Assembly (NCBI RefSeq): GCF_013426205.1
Contig: NC_089427.1
Location: 1,364,001-1,428,000 of the forward strand
Direction of reading: 5' to 3'
Source of the DNA: Metarhizium brunneum
Taxonomy: Eukaryota; Ascomycota; Sordariomycetes; Hypocreales; Clavicipitaceae
DNA length: 64,000 nucleotides
Below the pieces are notes generated by a model. It ran no database searches. It was not told where the DNA came from and saw nothing but the letters and a program-made list of their open reading frames with translations. Shown piece by piece: positions 1 through 11,111 of the stretch. Each line of letters starts with the position of its first letter. Positions within the stretch are counted from its first letter, which is position 1. The translations under genes were made by a program, and so were the position numbers.

Positions 1-261
1 CTCGTGCTTTCCCCCCCGCCAAGACAAGCCGGAAGCCTCGCCCAATGTACATTCAAACCGACGCGACGCAGAGCTCTGAGACGCGACGGTCTTGTCAACT
101 TTTTGATGCTATCAAGCAGACTTGAGCGACCTCTTTTGGCGTTTTGGCTTTTCTTCTTTTCGGGCCCGCCCCTTTTTTTTTGGAAGCTGAAATCACTTCT
201 GGCGCCCTTTCTCGCCTCCATGGACCGATATTAACTCTCGCCAACCCGCTGCCTCGACGTA
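1..261 (+). promoter_or_regulatory. Upstream region of MUS81
   Basis: Pyrimidine-rich upstream DNA with long T and C runs near 150-182, followed directly by the MUS81 start. The small frames across it have no recognisable protein. It is probably promoter and 5' untranslated sequence; no discrete TATA box is evident. Confidence 0.4.
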
Positions 262-1974
262 ATGGAAGAATGCCCCAATCCGCAGCTCCTCGCTTGGGTC
301 AAGGAGTGGCTGGACACAGCACGAGAACGCAACTCGAAAGGATTCACCACGTATCGAAATGCTTATGAATCTCTCAAAGCATGCCCTCTGGCTTTTCAGC
401 ACCCTGCTGAGCTGCAACAGTTGAAGGGCTTTGGCCCAAAGCTGTGTGAAAGACTGACCGACCAGCTCCAGAAACACTGCCAGGAGAATCATCTGCCCAT
501 GCCGGAGCATCCTCAAGCAAAGAAGGCTGCAGAAAGGGCCCGACGAGACGAGCAAGCTGCTGCTGCTGCCGAGGGGGCCGGTGCCGCAAAGAAGCGCAAG
601 ACGCGACAACCCAAGGCCTACGTTCCGGCTTTTCGTTCTGGTGCCTATGCGCTCTTGATTGGCCTGTCGACACAACCAGTTGACACCACCTCGGGTATGA
701 CGAAAGCAGACCTGATTCAAGTCTCACAGCCCCATTGCGATTCTTCCTTCACCGCACCGAGCGACCCGACCAAGTTTTACACGGCATGGGCCTCGATGAA
801 GATATTGGTCCAAAAGGAACTCGTCTATGAGAGGGGGAGACCTTTACGGCGCTATGCATTGACCGACGAGGGATGGGAAGTCGCCAACCGGATAAAAGGA
901 ACCAGCGAATGGAAGGCAGATAACGGCAACACGGCTTTGCATCCCGCCACCTCCTCTACGCGCCCTGTCCGCTCGCCGTCTGCCGAGATCGAGGTTGTTG
1001 CCGAGCTAGACAGTGCAGCCAAGGAGAACGCCACGGACAGCTCGTTGCCCGCGTTTGCCCCCATCAAACTGCCTCCTGGCTCGTTTTCCGTTCGTCTAGT
1101 TTTGGACGTGCGTGAAGTCCGGGCAAAAACCGATCGTGATTATATGCAAGAGGAGCTGGCCAAACTAGACGCCACGCCGTTGATGAGAAGTCTGGAAGTG
1201 GGCGATGCGCAGTGGGTTGCCAAATGCCATGATTCCACACTGCTCCAGAGACTCGGCGCCGAGGGGGACGAGGTGGTGCTGGACTGGATTGTGGAACGAA
1301 AGCGCCTTGACGACTTGATTGGGAGCATCAAAGACGGACGATTTCACGAACAAAAGTTTCGTCTCAGGCGCTGTGGTGTTCAAAATGTCATTTACATTAT
1401 TGAAGACATCACCATCGACCCGCAGGTCCTCCAAAGATACGAGGAAGCCGTCCAGTCTGCCATTGCCTCGACACAAGTCGTCAATGGGTACTTTGTGAAG
1501 CGAACTTCCAAAATGGACGAGACTGTCAGGTACCTGTCGCGTTTAACTGCCATGCTGAAGCGCAGGTACGAGAAGCAGACGTTGTATGTGATCCCATCTA
1601 GGGTGATTACCGCGCAGAATTACGCGCCCATGCTGCAGCATTTGCGAGAGACTCAGCCGTCCGTGGGCCATTACATAACATATCAGACCTTCTCCTCGCT
1701 TGCATCCAAATCCGAAATGATGACGCTGCGAGATGTATTTTTAAAAATGCTAATGACAACTAGGGGAGTGACGGGAGAGCGAGCCCTCGAGATTCAGAGG
1801 CGCTGGCGCACACCCCATGATTTCGTCAAGGCCTTTGAGGCTTGCGGGCCTGGAGAGACAGGCAAGAAGCGCAAGCGAGAGCTCGTGTCGAGCCAACTTG
1901 GCCACTTGGTTGGGAGGAAGAAAATCAGCAGGGCGTTGAGCCAAAAGATATCTGAAATTTGGGGTGATGCCTAG
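262..1974 (+). CDS. MUS81: Crossover junction endonuclease MUS81
   Basis: Structure-selective nuclease subunit that, with an EME1/MMS4 partner, cuts 3' flaps, stalled forks and recombination intermediates in the nucleus. It is one uninterrupted frame of 570 residues, usual for fungal MUS81. The N-terminal 85 residues form a helix-hairpin-helix-like region (LKGFGPKLCERL). A KKRK nuclear-localisation stretch lies near residue 112, and a winged-helix region follows at about 125-220. The XPF-family nuclease domain covers about 275-420 and carries the catalytic signature VERKRLDDL near residue 345, with an upstream acidic residue in VLDVREVR. The C-terminal region (about 490-570) is the second helix-hairpin-helix. 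The start is the first ATG that gives the conserved N terminus. The identity is from motif recognition; the nuclease site looks intact. Confidence 0.95.
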   Translation: MEECPNPQLLAWVKEWLDTARERNSKGFTTYRNAYESLKACPLAFQHPAELQQLKGFGPKLCERLTDQLQKHCQENHLPMPEHPQAKKAAERARRDEQAAAAAEGAGAAKKRKTRQPKAYVPAFRSGAYALLIGLSTQPVDTTSGMTKADLIQVSQPHCDSSFTAPSDPTKFYTAWASMKILVQKELVYERGRPLRRYALTDEGWEVANRIKGTSEWKADNGNTALHPATSSTRPVRSPSAEIEVVAELDSAAKENATDSSLPAFAPIKLPPGSFSVRLVLDVREVRAKTDRDYMQEELAKLDATPLMRSLEVGDAQWVAKCHDSTLLQRLGAEGDEVVLDWIVERKRLDDLIGSIKDGRFHEQKFRLRRCGVQNVIYIIEDITIDPQVLQRYEEAVQSAIASTQVVNGYFVKRTSKMDETVRYLSRLTAMLKRRYEKQTLYVIPSRVITAQNYAPMLQHLRETQPSVGHYITYQTFSSLASKSEMMTLRDVFLKMLMTTRGVTGERALEIQRRWRTPHDFVKAFEACGPGETGKKRKRELVSSQLGHLVGRKKISRALSQKISEIWGDA

Positions 1975-2116
1975 TACCGCTGGCCGGCTGGCATATCGTC
2001 TCTTTTCTGTTTTTCTGTCTTTCTGTCTTTCTTTCTTTTTTTTTGGGCATGAGACATGCGACATGATACCCTTGAATGAGCAATACAATGACTCACTTAG
2101 TCTTTGACACGCCTGC

Positions 2117-2859
2117 CTACTGCTTGCCAATCATTCGCTGCACCATCTTCTCGAGCAACGGAATCGGCGCATCGCCGCTGTTTGCCCCCAGAACTCCAGC
2201 CAGCGACTTTTCGGCGTACTTGGCCATCATGTCAACCTCAATATTGACCGTGTCGCCCTTCTTCTTCTGCGCCAAAACCACACGCTCCTGCGAGTACGAA
2301 ATCAGCATGATTTCCCACCACCCGTCAGCATCATTGACATTCGTAACAGTCAAACTCGTCCCGTCAATGGCAATGAAACCTTTGAAGATGATGTAGCGCA
2401 GCATGTCACGGTTCTTGGGCTGAAATCGAAAAGTCAAAGCATTGCCATCCGGCGTCACGGACAAAATCTCGGCCGTGGTGTCGACATGGCCCTGGACAAA
2501 ATGACCGCCCATCCGGGTGTCGGCTCGTACGGCTCGCTCCAGGTTGACACGGCTGTTTTCAGCAAGAGCGCCGAGGTTGGTGATGCGTAGAGTCTCGGGG
2601 GCCACGCCGACGTTGAAGGCGTCGGCTGTGAAGGATGTGACTGTGAGGCAGCACCCGTTGACAGCGATGGAGTCACCTTCGTGGCAGTCCTTGAGGAGTG
2701 GTGAGTTTGCGGGGATGGTGAATGTCATGGTGGTGCCGCCGGTCGAGTCATTGGTGTCGAGGTGGGAGACGACTGAGATGTGACATGTTAGTGATGGCTG
2801 GGACGAGGTTGAGCTGGAGGGGATGTACCTCCGATGTCTTCGACGATGCCGGTGAACAT
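2117..2859 (-). CDS. RIB5: Riboflavin synthase (alpha subunit type)
   Basis: Catalyses the last step of riboflavin synthesis, dismutation of two 6,7-dimethyl-8-ribityllumazine molecules. There are two exons: 2859-2829 encodes only MFTGIVEDIG plus one base, then a 56 nt intron (2828-2773) and exon 2772-2117, giving 228 residues. The MFTGIVEDIG start is diagnostic of the family. Two tandem lumazine-binding repeats are visible: the first has AVNGCCLTV and MGGHFVQGHVD, the second AIDGTSLTV. A longer unspliced frame extends upstream of exon 2, but it lacks the family N terminus and is rejected. The gene is divergent from ACL4 across about 440 bp. Confidence 0.95.
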
Positions 2860-3299
2860 GGTGGGTGGCTGTGAGTGAGCGGTTGATGAGTATTGACACA
2901 AAGCAGATGATGGTCTGGCGACTGAAAGACACGTTTTTAGCCTGTAACTGGAGTTTTGCTTTTTGTGGACGATGTGGTGTTACAAGGAAAATGGTTTATG
3001 AAATAAGGCTCCTTATTGATCGGTTCCTTGTCGTCGAGATGACTCTATTCTTCAGCGCCGTTGATGCTTCTCAACGGGCCGAGTAGGTCCTTTGCCCCGC
3101 CATGTCATTGTTATCGATAAGGCTTACCCACCCAAAATTTTCATGCGACCACTAGAGCTATCAAGTGCCGCCCAGTGGGCAGCAAGCAATATATGTACCG
3201 ACCCTCCATGTCATTCTATTGCATCGTCACTTTCTTACTTCTACCTTTTTTTTGCGCCTCTTGTCATTTAACCGCCGATAGAAGAGCGAGACTTGTATA
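2860..3299. promoter_or_regulatory. RIB5/ACL4 divergent intergenic region
   Basis: About 440 bp between two divergent starts, so it must hold both promoters. The ACL4 side ends in a T-rich, pyrimidine-rich leader (3231-3270), common in front of fungal housekeeping genes. No other gene is seen. Confidence 0.45.
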
Positions 3300-4424
3300 A
3301 TGGCACCCAGTCGGCCAGGACTCAAAAATGAGTCTAGCCCAGGCTCTCTACTCAGCGATGCAGAGACCCAGTTCGAGGTCGGCAACCTCGACGAAGCGGT
3401 TACGCTTGCCCACAAAGCCTTGGAATCAACCGGCGCCGGGGGCGACTTCGAGCTCCGCGCGCTCAATTTACTCGGCACGCTGGCAGTGGAATCAGGCGAC
3501 GCCGACGAAGGACGCAGCTACTTTGAGCGAGCAGTCGAGCTGGACGAGGATGGCATGGCGGACGAAAAGGTTGGCGGCGGGCCGGACAAGTTCCTCTTCC
3601 TCGCGCAGCTGAGCGAGGACGGCGGCGAGGACAGCGTCAAGTGGTTCGAGAAGGGTGCCTCAGCTCTGCGCAGCCAGATCCAGAACCTGACGGGCCTGGC
3701 GAGCAGGACCCCCGAGCAGCAGGCCAGCCTGGATGAGAAACAGGAAAAGCTGGGCGGGGCGCTGTGCGCCGTGGCCGAGGTGTACATGACGGATCTCTCT
3801 TGGGAGGCGGACGCCGAGCAGCGCTGCGAGGCGCTCATTACGGAAGCCATCATGATTGCGCCCGGTCTCCCCGAGACGTGGCAGACCGTTGCGAATGTGC
3901 GCATCTCGCAGGAGCGCGTGGATGAGGCGAGGCAGTCGCTGAAGCGGAGTCTAGAGCTGTGGCAGGATTTGCCCCCGGGCCATCCTATCGTCCCCGCGTT
4001 CCCCACGAGAATCGGTCTTGCGCGGTTGTTGTTGGAGACGGAGCTGGAGGAAGATGCGCTCAGGGTGCTGGAGCGACTGGTTACGGATGACGATCAGAGT
4101 GTGGAGGCGTGGTACCTGGGTGGATGGTGCCTGTATATTGTAGGCGAGAAGCAAAGGGATGGTCAAGGTCAGCAGAATGGAGATGCAAAGAACGAGTGGA
4201 GATCGACGTGGTCGACGGCGAGGAAGTGGCTGTGGCAGTGTGTAAAGTTGTATACCATGTTGAACTATGAGGATGAGAGACTGGGCGAACATGCCGACGA
4301 GTTGTTCCGGGAGATTAGCGATGAGTTGGGCGAAATGCCGGAGGGTGAGAGGGATAACTGGGAGGATTTCGGGGACGAAGATGAGGTTGAGATGGATGAC
4401 GAAGACGAGGAAATGGAGGGTTGA
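3300..4424 (+). CDS. ACL4: TPR assembly chaperone of ribosomal protein L4
   Basis: Single-exon 374-residue protein of tetratricopeptide-like helical repeats, starting near residue 20 (SLLSDAETQFEVGNLDEA) and running to about 330. It ends in an extremely acidic tail (DEDEVEMDDEDEEMEG). This architecture and the length match Acl4, the dedicated chaperone that binds newly made ribosomal protein uL4 and escorts it to the nucleolus in yeast. The repeat around residues 255-285 (DDQSVEAWYLGGWCLYIVGE) is typical of the family. The function is inferred from family resemblance; another nuclear TPR protein is the alternative. It is divergent from RIB5 and convergent with GIR2. Confidence 0.8.
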   Translation: MAPSRPGLKNESSPGSLLSDAETQFEVGNLDEAVTLAHKALESTGAGGDFELRALNLLGTLAVESGDADEGRSYFERAVELDEDGMADEKVGGGPDKFLFLAQLSEDGGEDSVKWFEKGASALRSQIQNLTGLASRTPEQQASLDEKQEKLGGALCAVAEVYMTDLSWEADAEQRCEALITEAIMIAPGLPETWQTVANVRISQERVDEARQSLKRSLELWQDLPPGHPIVPAFPTRIGLARLLLETELEEDALRVLERLVTDDDQSVEAWYLGGWCLYIVGEKQRDGQGQQNGDAKNEWRSTWSTARKWLWQCVKLYTMLNYEDERLGEHADELFREISDELGEMPEGERDNWEDFGDEDEVEMDDEDEEMEG

Positions 4425-4746
4425 ATTCGTGCGAGATGCGACTGAGGACGACTGAATTGGAGGGAAATGGCATTAGACGGCGTTTGGGTAGTTGCTGCGC
4501 GACTTGGAAGCGAAGGAATAACTGGTTAACCTTTGCGAGCGTCAATGACAAATCAACTTTTTTTTTCAAAAGGAAAAAGGAGAACGAAGGAATAGAAAAA
4601 AGACACAGGTTAAAATTTCAAGGATATACCCAGCCCATTTTCACGTCTCTCGTGCTAGGCTTTATTTTACATCCAAGGCTTCCCGAACAATGTCATTCCA
4701 AACTCCAAACAATGCATGGCCTCTCCCGCATGTGAAATAAAAATCA
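4425..4746. other. ACL4/GIR2 convergent spacer
   Basis: Spacer of 322 bp between two converging genes, A/T-rich in the middle (4555-4620). It presumably holds both polyadenylation regions. No gene is seen. Confidence 0.4.
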
Positions 4747-5486
4747 TCAAGCCTCCACCGCCAGCCTTTCCACCCCATCTGTCGGTACGTCTTCCTCATC
4801 GCCCTCCTCATCATCTCCATTCCCAGCCAAGCCTCTCTGCCACAATTGTTTCCCTGTCAACTTGATAGGTTCCTTAATCTTAGCCTTTTTCAACTCGGCT
4901 AGTCTCTCTTCTTCCTCTAGCCTTTCCTTCTCCTCCATCTCCTTGAGGAATCCCTCGCGCCACTTGAGGAACGTCTCGGGCGTGACCTGCGTGCCGTGAA
5001 ATTTCTTGTTCTCTTCCCGCTCTGCTGCTAGGAGGGCTTCCTCGTGGACTCTGGCGGCCGAGTCCTTGCGGTCTTGAATGAGTTGTTCGGCAGCTTCTTT
5101 CAGGGCAGAGACAATTGTGAATACCATGGCCATGCCGAGATTTTCTTGTATGGTTTCATGGATAGTCTCAAGGAGTTGTTCGCGGTCGTCACTGATGCTA
5201 AAGTGTTGGTGGGATGGAGAATTCTGTGCAGCCAGCAGGTCGAGGTGGGGGGCGACGTCTGGGTATTCATCTGGGTAGCGGACTTGGAGGATAAATGAGG
5301 GTGCTTCTTGGTCTTCCTCGTCGAGGATATCGAGCGTGATGGATACTTGGAACTCGGTTTCGGAGAGGTCTATTATTTGTTAGTTGGTAGGCGACAGTCT
5401 GGTGGACCACGACGTGTACCTGTGATTTCTTCTGGGAAAATAGACTCGAGCACCTCGCGCTCTTCAACTTGATCTTCACGACCCAT
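4747..5486 (-). CDS. GIR2: RWD-domain protein GIR2 (RWDD1/DFRP2-like)
   Basis: Two exons: 5486-5420 (MGREDQVEEREVLESIFPEE...) and 5369-4747, with a 50 nt intron; 229 residues. The N-terminal ~115 residues are an RWD domain with the characteristic YPDEYPDVAPHL turn. A charged coiled-coil follows (about 140-190: EMEEKERLEEEERLAELKKAK), then KLTGKQLWQRG and an acidic tail. In yeast Gir2 binds the GTPase Rbg2 and Gcn1 and can damp Gcn2 activation in amino-acid starvation. Exon 1 is needed to restore the RWD start; an internal ATG at 5133 would truncate it. It is divergent from PUF6. Confidence 0.9.
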
Positions 5487-5801
5487 GGCGATGGATTGGC
5501 GGTGAATTGCAATGCCCAAGTGTAGTTGGGGTTGAGTTGCCTAACCAAGGCGTGATGCTTCAATTCCAGACAATACAGCTTTTTGGATGCGCGGGCGGGG
5601 CAAGCCACTCCCTGTAGCGGGGTGGTGGTTTTGCATCTGTTCCCTTTCGGGCTTAACGCAGCGCTGACCGCTCGGCAGATTCTCAAAAAAATTTGGAAAC
5701 TTGGTAGACTACTGACACACCATGATCGCCGCAGGCTGCTGGCTTTTTTCAATGAGAGTACATACGCGACACTGCCACCCAACTGCGCTCACACCGTCAA
5801 G
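5487..5801. promoter_or_regulatory. GIR2/PUF6 divergent intergenic region
   Basis: A 315 bp divergent spacer that must carry the promoters of two translation-related genes. No discrete box could be assigned with confidence. Confidence 0.4.
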
Positions 5802-7934
5802 ATGGCTGCCAAACCCGTTGCCGCGGGGAAAAAGAGAAAAGCTACACCCAGTGGTAAGGGCAGGTCTGATTCCAAAAAGGCTCGTTTCGAAGAATCCAAG
5901 GCGGCCAAGACAGCGTCGGCAAAGAGCGGCGACTTGTCGGATTCCGACTCTGAGGATGGCGGCGTCAAGCTGAATACTGGAGATGAGAAGAAGTCGTCCA
6001 AAAAGACAGATTCCGGTGCCAATGGCGACACATTTGATCGCAGTGAGTCCAACAGGGAGAAATAGACCTCGAAATTGAACTGTACGACCGTTTTGCTAAC
6101 AGCGGTGACAGCCGGCCTCACGTCACGCGAATCTCACGCAAAACAAAAGCAATTGGCGCAGGAACGAAAAGCTGCAAAGCCCCTCGCCGACGAGGTGCAG
6201 CGCACCAAGAAGATCTGGGAGCGGCTGAGGAGAAAATCCCACGTGCCCAAAGAGGAGCGGCAAAAGTTGGTGGAGGAGCTGTTTGGCATCATTACCGGCC
6301 GATGCCGAGATTTTGTTCTCAAACACGACGCCGTTCGGGCCGTACAGACGGCCTTAAAGTACGCCACACCGGATCAAAGGAGGCAGATTGCACGAGAGCT
6401 TGAGGGGAGCTACGTGCAGCTTGCCGAGAGCAAGTATGCCAAGTTCTTGATTGCCAAGTTGCTCGTTCACAGCGACGATGAAATCCGAGACTTGGTTATA
6501 CCCAACTTCTACGGCAAGGTCCGCAAGCTCATCAACCACCCCGAGGCCTCGTGGATTCTGGACGACATTTACCGGACTGTCGCTACAAAGGAGCACAGAG
6601 CCACCTTGCTACGGGAATGGTACGGCCCCGAATTCAGCATCAAGGAGTTGACCAAGGATACCAAGCTTACCGCGGACTTAAAGGAGATTCTTGCGGCGGA
6701 ACCCAGCAAGCGGGGACCCATCAGAAAGACCTTGTTGGAAATGGTGAACTCCCTTGTCCAGAAGCGCATGACTGGTTTCACCATGCTGCACGACGCCATG
6801 CTACAGTACTTTCTCACCACACAGCCGGGCACCGAGGAGTTTAGTGAGTTTGTCGAAATGGTGAAAGGAGATGAGAGTGGCGATTTGCTCAAGAACATGG
6901 CCTTTACCAAGTCGGGTGCGCGATTGTCATGCTTGTTGTTGGCGTACGCGTCTGCGAAGGACCGGAAACAATACCTCAAGGCGTACAAGGACACAGCTGA
7001 CACGCTTGTTGCCATGTCTGGCGACCCCTATGGCCACACAGTCATCTTGACAGCGTACGATGTCATTGACGACACCAAGCTCACGGCCAAGTCGATATTC
7101 CCCGAGCTGGTTGGCGAAAAGGACGACAAGCAGGCGCAGAATATTGTCGCAGCGGCCAATAACCCCAACGCCCGGACTACATTTCTCTACCTTTTTGAGG
7201 GTTTGTCCAGGTCTCTGTTCCCCGCCAGCCACTCATTTGATCACGAGGTGTTGAAGCAAGTCCACGAGATTCGGAAGACTACTAGCAAAAAGGATGAGGA
7301 TATTCGACGACAGGAACTCATTGCCGCCCTTTCACCGCAACTGCTGTCCGTCATTGAGCAAGCAGCTGCTGATCTGGCGTCTACCGCCTTTGGCTGCCAA
7401 TTCGTCACCGACGCCCTTCTCTCCGGCACTGGCGACAAGACCAAGGCCCTCGAAGCCATTGCGCAATCGGCTATTGGCGACCCCAAGGAGCAGCCCGCCG
7501 AGGACGACCTAAACGCTATTCCTCATATTTCAGCTACACCCTTTGGCGGCCGCATGTTGAAGTCTCTGATTCAAGGCGGCAGATTTGACAAAGCAACCGG
7601 AAAGATTATACCTGTGGATCCTCCGCTCAGCTTTTCGGATACCTTGTACCCCGTTATCAAAGACTACGTTGTTGACTGGGCCACGGGTCCAAGCTCCTTT
7701 GTAGTTGTTGGTCTTCTGGAATCCAACGACTTTAGCAGCACTGACGAGTTGAGGAGGACACTCAAGAAGAACAAGGAGGTGTTGGAAAAAGCCGCCACGG
7801 AAATGACACCCGATCAAAAGGCGGCCAGGGATGCTCAAGAGGAGAAAGCGGACAAGGGAGGAAAGAAGAGTAAGAAGAGGCCTGATGCGCCGGTTGGCAA
7901 TGTAGGCAGCAAGATCTTGCTAGACAAGCTGTGA
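5802..7934 (+). CDS. PUF6: Pumilio-repeat ribosome biogenesis protein PUF6
   Basis: Two exons: 5802-6042 and 6112-7934, separated by a 69 nt intron (GTGAGT...GACAG); 687 residues. The N terminus is a Lys/Ser/Asp-rich nucleolar-type tail (AAGKKRKATPSGKGRSDSKK). It is followed by the conserved RTKKIWERLRRK segment and atypical PUF repeats (about 130-480). The C-terminal CPL domain covers about 480-640, and a KKSKKR stretch lies near the end. Puf6/PUM3 proteins bind nucleic acid with little sequence preference and help 60S subunit assembly; in yeast Puf6 also represses ASH1 mRNA. The start at 5802 gives the basic tail; without the intron the frame stops at 6065. Confidence 0.93.
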
Positions 7935-10900
7935 CACGGTGGGTTCTGTTGTTTTTTTCTTCCTAAATCCGTGTATAGAAAGCATTAAATTGGAGCCAAA
8001 AGTGTTGGGATGGCATTTAGTTGTTCAATATGATTTGGCGTTGGGACCTGTTCGTGATTAACTCATAAAAAAAAGTCAGGGCATCTGATGTCCTCTCCGC
8101 AAACACAGAACCAGTTGGCTGGTCAAATCTGGGCCCATGTAGACAGATCCATGGTCTCCATGTGTACGTGCAACGTTTGGCGACACCTTGATCCATTTTG
8201 TTCCGTGTTCCTCCACACAAGGTTGAGCTTTTTTTCCGTAGCTGCCTGCTGGGTTGTAGTTATATGAGGTACTCCGTACAGATTCATTTTGCTGACCGTG
8301 ACCAGGGGATTAGTGGGAAGACTCTGGAATCCCATGCCGGATGTCGCTGCACAGGGGTTAAAGTGTACCGAAGCGCTCGAGCTCACACGTAATCGCTGCT
8401 TCGCCCAGTGTACCATAGCGTTGTCTCTGAGAGCTTTCTCACAGGCGCCACAGCCTCGCTTCCCTTGTCTCTTCTCGCAACTCTCTGGCCTCTCTGTGTT
8501 CTGTGCTCTCTGGTCTCCTCGTGGACTCTGTGCTCTCTGGTCTCTCTGGTCTCTCTCGCCCCTTGCCTCTTACCCCTTCCCGCTTGTCTGCTCTGCCGTC
8601 CATTCGGAACTCGCAAGGAAGTCTCAAAATAACCGTTGAAGCTGCGTCGGAGTCGCCTAGCTGAAGGGACTGGCTGGCCCAGCTAGTTTGGCATGGTTGG
8701 TGTGATTGGCCCTCTACATGCACGTTTACACTCACATTGCCATGTGTAGACGTCCTTCCCCCTCTGCCACGCCCCGGGTGTCAGCTTGCCGTGAGATACT
8801 TGGGCCATGGGGTCTTTGCGGAAACGCGCCAGGCCAGTTGAGCAAAGCTGATGGTCGTTGTCTCTGGTCTTTGTCGCCTCTGCACGAAAGCCCGATCCAC
8901 ATTGCTGGATGGTTGTCCATCGGTGATGCAGCCATGCCGTCGCCGCCATGCCGCCGTGGGCCGTGGATGTCAAAATGCATTCCAAGCAAATGCCAAATGC
9001 CTCCTTATGCAGGCAACTGGACTGCACATGCACGTGGACCTTCCGGCACCATGTCCCCGTGAATCCTGATCGAGACGGGAAGCCAAGCTGGGAGCGCCAT
9101 TTCCCCTCTGGTCTTTCCGCCCCCACAAGTTCTAATTCAAATGATCAATGTTCACATAACCCTAATGTCGACGTGCATTTATGCCATCACAGTGACTTTG
9201 GTCATTAGCCAATTCGGACGACAGGCACCGAGACTTGGGTGAGATGCAGGCTTTCCTGTTGGACTGACACCCAAAGGGCCCAAAGGGGATCCTGGAACAT
9301 GGCCAGGGATGATCATGATGCACAAGGCAGCTTGTTTCCCGCGATTCCAGGGTTCGTGGCGTTAATCGTTTTGCTGTCGAGGCCATCCTGTAAGTGAGAC
9401 CCGTGCAGCTCACGAACCAGCTCCAGCATGCTCACCATGCAGTAACAATGCAGGTCTTATTGATCTCGACGCCTCATTTGCATTACCGACCAGAAGACAA
9501 GGGCTTTGCTAAGCACATGCGGTTCCAACGGTGCTTCCCGGTACCTGGTACCCATGCGTCCAAAAACCGTCACCCAGCTCGACTTACACATAACGTTTCA
9601 TTGTCATTCAAGCCAGCCATCCAAGAATGAATATAAATATGTCATGCTCTTCCTTCTCGCCGTGTGATATTCCCAAGAATGGTGCACTGCACACTGCACA
9701 ATCAGCTGTTCTCTTTGCTTCAAGCTCTACCTTGGACAAAACTTTCCGCTTGGCCCTTCGTCCTCAGTCAACCCTTCTCCATGGATCAAGACCCGGCCGC
9801 CTCAATGAGTGTCAATCTCAGTTCCGGGGACAGGTAATGCGTCTCTCATTTCTTATGAATAATTTTCATCAAGGCTTATCGCTTGGCAGAACACATACGT
9901 CCAACAACCCATCCAAGGAAGAGTCCCAACGACTCATGGAAGCCCGCCTCGGATCGTGGCTTAGCGACGTTGAAGCCCGGTCTGTTGTTATGATTGCTCG
10001 GCAGTCTAGCATACCAGCCCGCAAATGTCAACAGGGTCAAGGCCGTAATAACAATAGCCCTTGAATTTTGCTCCACGGCCATGACAAGACATGCGTCGGC
10101 CCAAAAGTAAGTTGAGTCTGTCGCTACTTGGCTACAGCTTCATTAGTTATGAAATGGCTTCGAATTCACTAGTGATGGACCAGACTAATCGATGGAAGGG
10201 CATGTGTTGGAACTGGCTTACATGACCTTCCGATATTGTCAACAGGTTGTATTCTGGCCTATTTCCCGCGCATATTTCGCTAGATTCCCCATATGGATTT
10301 TAAACAGGCCGTGCACTCGTTCAGCACACCTGACGAAACTCCATGGCAGAATAGGCATACAGACACCAATTTGGGGTCAAGATGCTAACTACCTGCGGCT
10401 TGTATACTTCAGTTGGTTTTCAAAATATTTAGAGACGCGGTCATCACTGACGGCCTTGGCACCTAGAGGAAAGAGCACATAGAATTTACATTCAATGGTC
10501 GAGGAAATCGCACTCATGAGTCATGACCCTGCCTGCCAATTGTGCTTGCCTTTGGCCTTCGTGACAGTGGCTCCATCGCAGCCCAGGTATGCAAGACAAG
10601 TTTCTGTGCATACATATGTAGCCTTCTCACGTGGCGGTTGCTCCTCATAATATCATGTCACTTCACTTGATCTCTTGCCCTTTTGCTGGAAATGTGTACT
10701 CTGGCGTGTAAGCTTCAGACAATCCGTAAACTTTATCCCTTTAGGCTTTTGGGTATAAGTTGTCTTTAGATGGCAATTTTCCAAATATTGCTGATTATCA
10801 AGACTAGTAATGACTCAATCTTCACAGTCGCCTTCTGACCGACTCGAGCATGTGCCGAGTGATGTACCGAATCATTGACTAGGTACATCACGGCCTGATT

Positions 10901-11111
10901 CGCAAATAGACGTAGGCGATGCCTGCCCTGATTGTATGCGAGACAAGTTGCTAATGGCAGATCCCAACAGTGAAGCAGAGCATTCTTCTTGAAGCACATC
11001 ACGGCAGCACAGTCAGCCTGGGAGCTATTATTATATGGAGAGAAACATAGTTCCATTTTGGTGCGGGGGTCCAGGCAATCAATCGAAGGGTTCATAAGCG
11101 ATCCTGCGGGT
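7935..11111. other. Gene-less interval, ~3.2 kb
   Basis: No frame here is longer than about 150 residues and none has a recognisable domain. It contains a pyrimidine-rich imperfect tandem repeat (about 8464-8565) and one TACTCCGTA motif at 8270. I see no transposase, long terminal repeat or tRNA. It marks the change from the housekeeping block to the accessory island. Confidence 0.5.
8464..8565. repeat. Imperfect CTCTCTGGTCTC-type tandem repeat
   Basis: The unit CTCTCTGGTCTC and variants recur at least four times. The longer unit CTCTGTGCTCTCTGGTCTC appears with small changes either side of a CTCGTGGA spacer. The strand bias (pyrimidines on +) creates artefactual Leu/Ser-rich frames on + and Arg/Glu-rich frames on -. 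No known element is recognised. Confidence 0.5.

Noticed and set aside
2117..2932. Unspliced 271-residue riboflavin synthase frame
   Set aside because: Its N terminus is intron and leader sequence; splicing 2829 to 2772 gives the diagnostic MFTGIVEDIG start.
8383..8735. Arg/Glu-rich minus-strand and Leu-rich plus-strand frames
   Set aside because: They arise from the pyrimidine-rich tandem repeat, not from a protein.
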